A DNA stretch of 8,049 nt, from contig JAHJFH010000201.1 in NCBI GenBank assembly GCA_018824925.1, positions 1 through 8,049 of the forward strand, written 5' to 3'. Origin of the DNA: Thermoplasmatota archaeon (lineage in GTDB: Archaea; Thermoplasmatota; E2; DHVEG-1). This document shows, in pieces, positions 6,128-8,049 of this stretch. Each line of letters opens with the position of its first letter. The stretch's first letter is position 1. Below the pieces are notes generated by a model. That model saw nothing but the letters and a program-made list of their open reading frames with translations. It ran no database searches and had not been told where the DNA came from. A program made the translations under genes and the position numbers.

Positions 6128-7387
6128 GTGAAAAATATGATGTACCATGAAGATACCCGATTGGAATCATCAAAAAAAAGCCTTAAAAATGTTCCAGACA
6201 TATCTCAACAAAACAAACAAATCATATTTACTTTTCTTGATGAAATCACAGCAAAAGGTCTTTCCGTAAGTCGTGTTCTAAAATATAGTTACTATCTTAC
6301 CAGAATTGTAAAGATCCATAACAAAGACCTCAGTGATGCAACCAAAGCTGATATTGTGCATATATTAAATGAAATTGAACGGGCCAAAGTTCGCGGAGGA
6401 CCGCGCATAGGCAAACCAATTAGTGATTGGGGCAAACACGATTTTCGTGTGGTTGTTAAAAGGTTTTACAAATGGCTTAGAGAACGCGAAGGACAACACT
6501 ACAGTTTACGGGAATACCCCACAGAGGTCAGTTGGTTTAGTCTTAGTTTTCCTGCAAAGAAAAGACGTAAACCACGTAATCTACTAGTATCAGAAGATGT
6601 CGAAAAGATCATGAACGCGGCAACCAACACACGAAATAAACTATTTGTTAGATTACTCTTTGAAACAGGTGCGCGAATTGGTGAACTCCTTAGTCTCACT
6701 CTTGATGGTATAAACTGGGATGAATATGGGGCAACTATTCAAATATATGGAAAAACAGGTGAACGAAAAATCCGAATTATTGATAGTGTACCTTTGCTGT
6801 CTGGCTGGATGCGAGAACACCCCCAACGAGAAAATAAACAAGCTCTGTTATTCTGTGGTATTAATAACAAAACCGTAAGCTACGATTATTTTAGGATATT
6901 GCTTCATGAGCTAGGCAAAAAAACTGGGATTAATAAGCCCATGAATCCCCATCATTGGAGACATTCTAGGGCCACGCAGTTATCAAAATTTCTTACTGAG
7001 GCACAGCTCTGTATGTTTATGGGGTGGGTGCCTGGATCCTCACAACCAGGAACCTATGTCCATCTTTCAGGTAGAGACCTTGATAGTGCTATTCTTAAAA
7101 TGAAAGGTATCAAAATCGATAAAGAAAATGTTGAGGAAAAAAAACCAATACCTTGCCCCCGTTGCCATGTAGTAAATGATAGTTTAGCAAAATTTTGTAT
7201 TGATTGTGGATTAATGTTAGATGAAAAATCAATTTTAGAATTTGAACAAAGAAAAGATCAAGCTACTAAAATGGGTTTTACAGATATGGATATGCTAAAA
7301 GACCCAGAATTTAGACAATTTTATAATGAAATGTTAGCTAAAACCTGGGAGAACTTTAAGAAAATGAAAGATAAATCTACTAACTGA
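6128..7387 (+). CDS. Archaeal tyrosine recombinase/integrase with C-terminal zinc ribbon
   Basis: This is a 419-residue site-specific recombinase of the lambda-integrase/Xer superfamily, which cuts and rejoins DNA through a covalent tyrosine intermediate. The N-terminal core-binding four-helix domain covers about 28-122 (FLDEITAKGLSVSRVLKY ... WGKHDFRVVVKRFYKWLRE). The catalytic domain (about 150-325) has every expected residue: Arg183 in GARIGELL, Lys209 in YGKTGER, His275-x-x-Arg278 in HHWRHSRAT, Trp300 in MGWVPGS and nucleophile Tyr310 in TYVHLSGRD. A zinc ribbon follows (C343PRC346, C357IDC360), then a charged helical tail (KDPEFRQFYNEML ... KTWENFKKMK). This layout is typical of stand-alone archaeal integrases. 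Start: GTG 6128 is preferred because of a TATA box at leaderless distance; ATG 6137 or 6140 would lose only a few non-conserved residues. The 3' end overlaps the convergent gene by 8 bp. All catalytic residues are present, so it is probably active; its target site is not visible. Confidence 0.93.
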   Translation: MKNMMYHEDTRLESSKKSLKNVPDISQQNKQIIFTFLDEITAKGLSVSRVLKYSYYLTRIVKIHNKDLSDATKADIVHILNEIERAKVRGGPRIGKPISDWGKHDFRVVVKRFYKWLREREGQHYSLREYPTEVSWFSLSFPAKKRRKPRNLLVSEDVEKIMNAATNTRNKLFVRLLFETGARIGELLSLTLDGINWDEYGATIQIYGKTGERKIRIIDSVPLLSGWMREHPQRENKQALLFCGINNKTVSYDYFRILLHELGKKTGINKPMNPHHWRHSRATQLSKFLTEAQLCMFMGWVPGSSQPGTYVHLSGRDLDSAILKMKGIKIDKENVEEKKPIPCPRCHVVNDSLAKFCIDCGLMLDEKSILEFEQRKDQATKMGFTDMDMLKDPEFRQFYNEMLAKTWENFKKMKDKSTN

Positions 7388-8039
7388 AAATACTTTTATC
7401 AACACCCTTCCCAATAGCTAAATATATAAAATTTCTTTTAGCATTTGGATTTAATTCCATTAACTGATCAAGAAGTTCATTATTGACTTTAAGAAAAATT
7501 TTAACCTGATTTTTCAAAGTAATTATTTCATTTTGAGTAATGTGCATTACTCCTAATGCTAATTTCATATTTGGCTGATTAGAGCCTTTTCTAATAACTC
7601 TATCAGATACTTTATCCCAATTCTTGTATAACTTTTTTGTTGTAACTCCGGGATTTAAAATTAATAATGACCTGAGATTTGCTGCTGCCTCAGTTAAAGT
7701 ACATATTATATAATTTAAAGCAGGAACATTTTTTGTATAATCGTTTTGATATGTTTTTTCATATTGCCATTTAATCATATCTCTGAAATGATGAGATCTT
7801 AGAATCTCTTCTATTATTATTTTTTTGTCGTTGTTTAATTCAATTAATTTAGTTAATTCATCCATAACAGGTTTAATACTTGAAAAAACATAAGTTCGCT
7901 TTCTATGTCTACCATCATTTATAATAATGGGATATTCTACATCAGATTCAATAGTTTTTAAAGAATATCTATTTTTATTGACTTTATCAGGTTTTAATTC
8001 ATTTAATGTCCATGTAATTAAATCCCCCTGATTTACCAT
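7380..8039 (-). CDS. Unrecognised AT-rich accessory protein
   Basis: The product has 219 residues from ATG 8037-8039. I do not recognise the family. It is predicted soluble and mostly helical, with no signal peptide, membrane helix, cysteine cluster or nucleotide-binding motif. Notable parts are a basic segment NDGRHRKRTYVFSSIKP (about 41-57), HHFRDMIKWQYEKTYQNDY (about 83-101), LTEAAANLRSLLILNPGVTTKKLYKNW (about 115-141) and a C-terminal KRNFIYLAIGKGVDKSIFS. Codons are strongly A/T-ending (Ile, Asn, Lys rich), unlike smc, which suggests recent acquisition. It converges with the integrase, their 3' ends overlapping by 8 bp, so it may be cargo of the same element. The frame stays open for the few bases to the window edge and no Shine-Dalgarno is visible, so the true start may lie outside. 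It is probably real given its length in AT-rich DNA; the function is unknown. Confidence 0.65.
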   Translation of the reverse strand: MVNQGDLITWTLNELKPDKVNKNRYSLKTIESDVEYPIIINDGRHRKRTYVFSSIKPVMDELTKLIELNNDKKIIIEEILRSHHFRDMIKWQYEKTYQNDYTKNVPALNYIICTLTEAAANLRSLLILNPGVTTKKLYKNWDKVSDRVIRKGSNQPNMKLALGVMHITQNEIITLKNQVKIFLKVNNELLDQLMELNPNAKRNFIYLAIGKGVDKSIFS

Positions 8040-8049
8040 TTCTGTGACG

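Noticed and set aside
7388..7450. Integrase terminator
   Set aside because: No strong hairpin or clean T-run follows the TGA on the plus strand. The sequence is simply AT-rich coding DNA of the convergent gene.

Overview
The window is archaeal. A canonical archaeal smc-scpA pair, TATA-box promoters spaced for archaeal initiation, GGAGGTGA ribosome binding sites, a poly-T type terminator and an archaeal-type integrase with a C-terminal zinc ribbon all point the same way. The form of the ScpA N-terminus and a small secreted protein with a GW/RG-YVFN-type core suggest a mesophilic, moderately AT-rich Thermoplasmatota lineage (for example MBG-D/Izemarchaea or relatives). That placement is from memory of family style and is not proven by the sequence.

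Layout. Positions 1-4330 (minus strand) hold the chromosome-maintenance operon: smc, then scpA, which overlaps it by 3 bp and runs off the left edge. Positions 4331-4528 hold the smc promoter side, several short dyads and the terminator of the next gene. Positions 4529-4888 (minus) encode a 119-residue secreted or membrane-anchored protein of unknown function. Positions 4889-5131 are a divergent promoter region. From 5132 the content becomes accessory in character. First comes a zinc-ribbon/transmembrane protein gene broken by an in-frame TAA and a one-base frameshift at a G run (5132-5964). Then come a 163-bp AT-rich regulatory stretch, an intact tyrosine recombinase (6128-7387), and a convergent unknown gene (7380-8039) that is visibly richer in A and T than the smc operon.

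How the genes relate. SMC and ScpA (with ScpB, not in the window) form the prokaryotic condensin that compacts and segregates the chromosome; the overlapping arrangement implies coupled translation. The integrase, the decayed zinc-ribbon gene and the unknown AT-rich gene look like a small accessory or mobile patch beside this core operon. No complete element, attachment sites, tRNA or CRISPR array is recognisable.

The most interesting points concern decoding. The two core genes lack ATG starts where their families begin: smc appears to start at CTG, and scpA appears to start at ATA just after a perfect Shine-Dalgarno. Two neighbouring accessory loci carry in-frame TAA codons. I see no convincing previously undescribed multi-gene system here.
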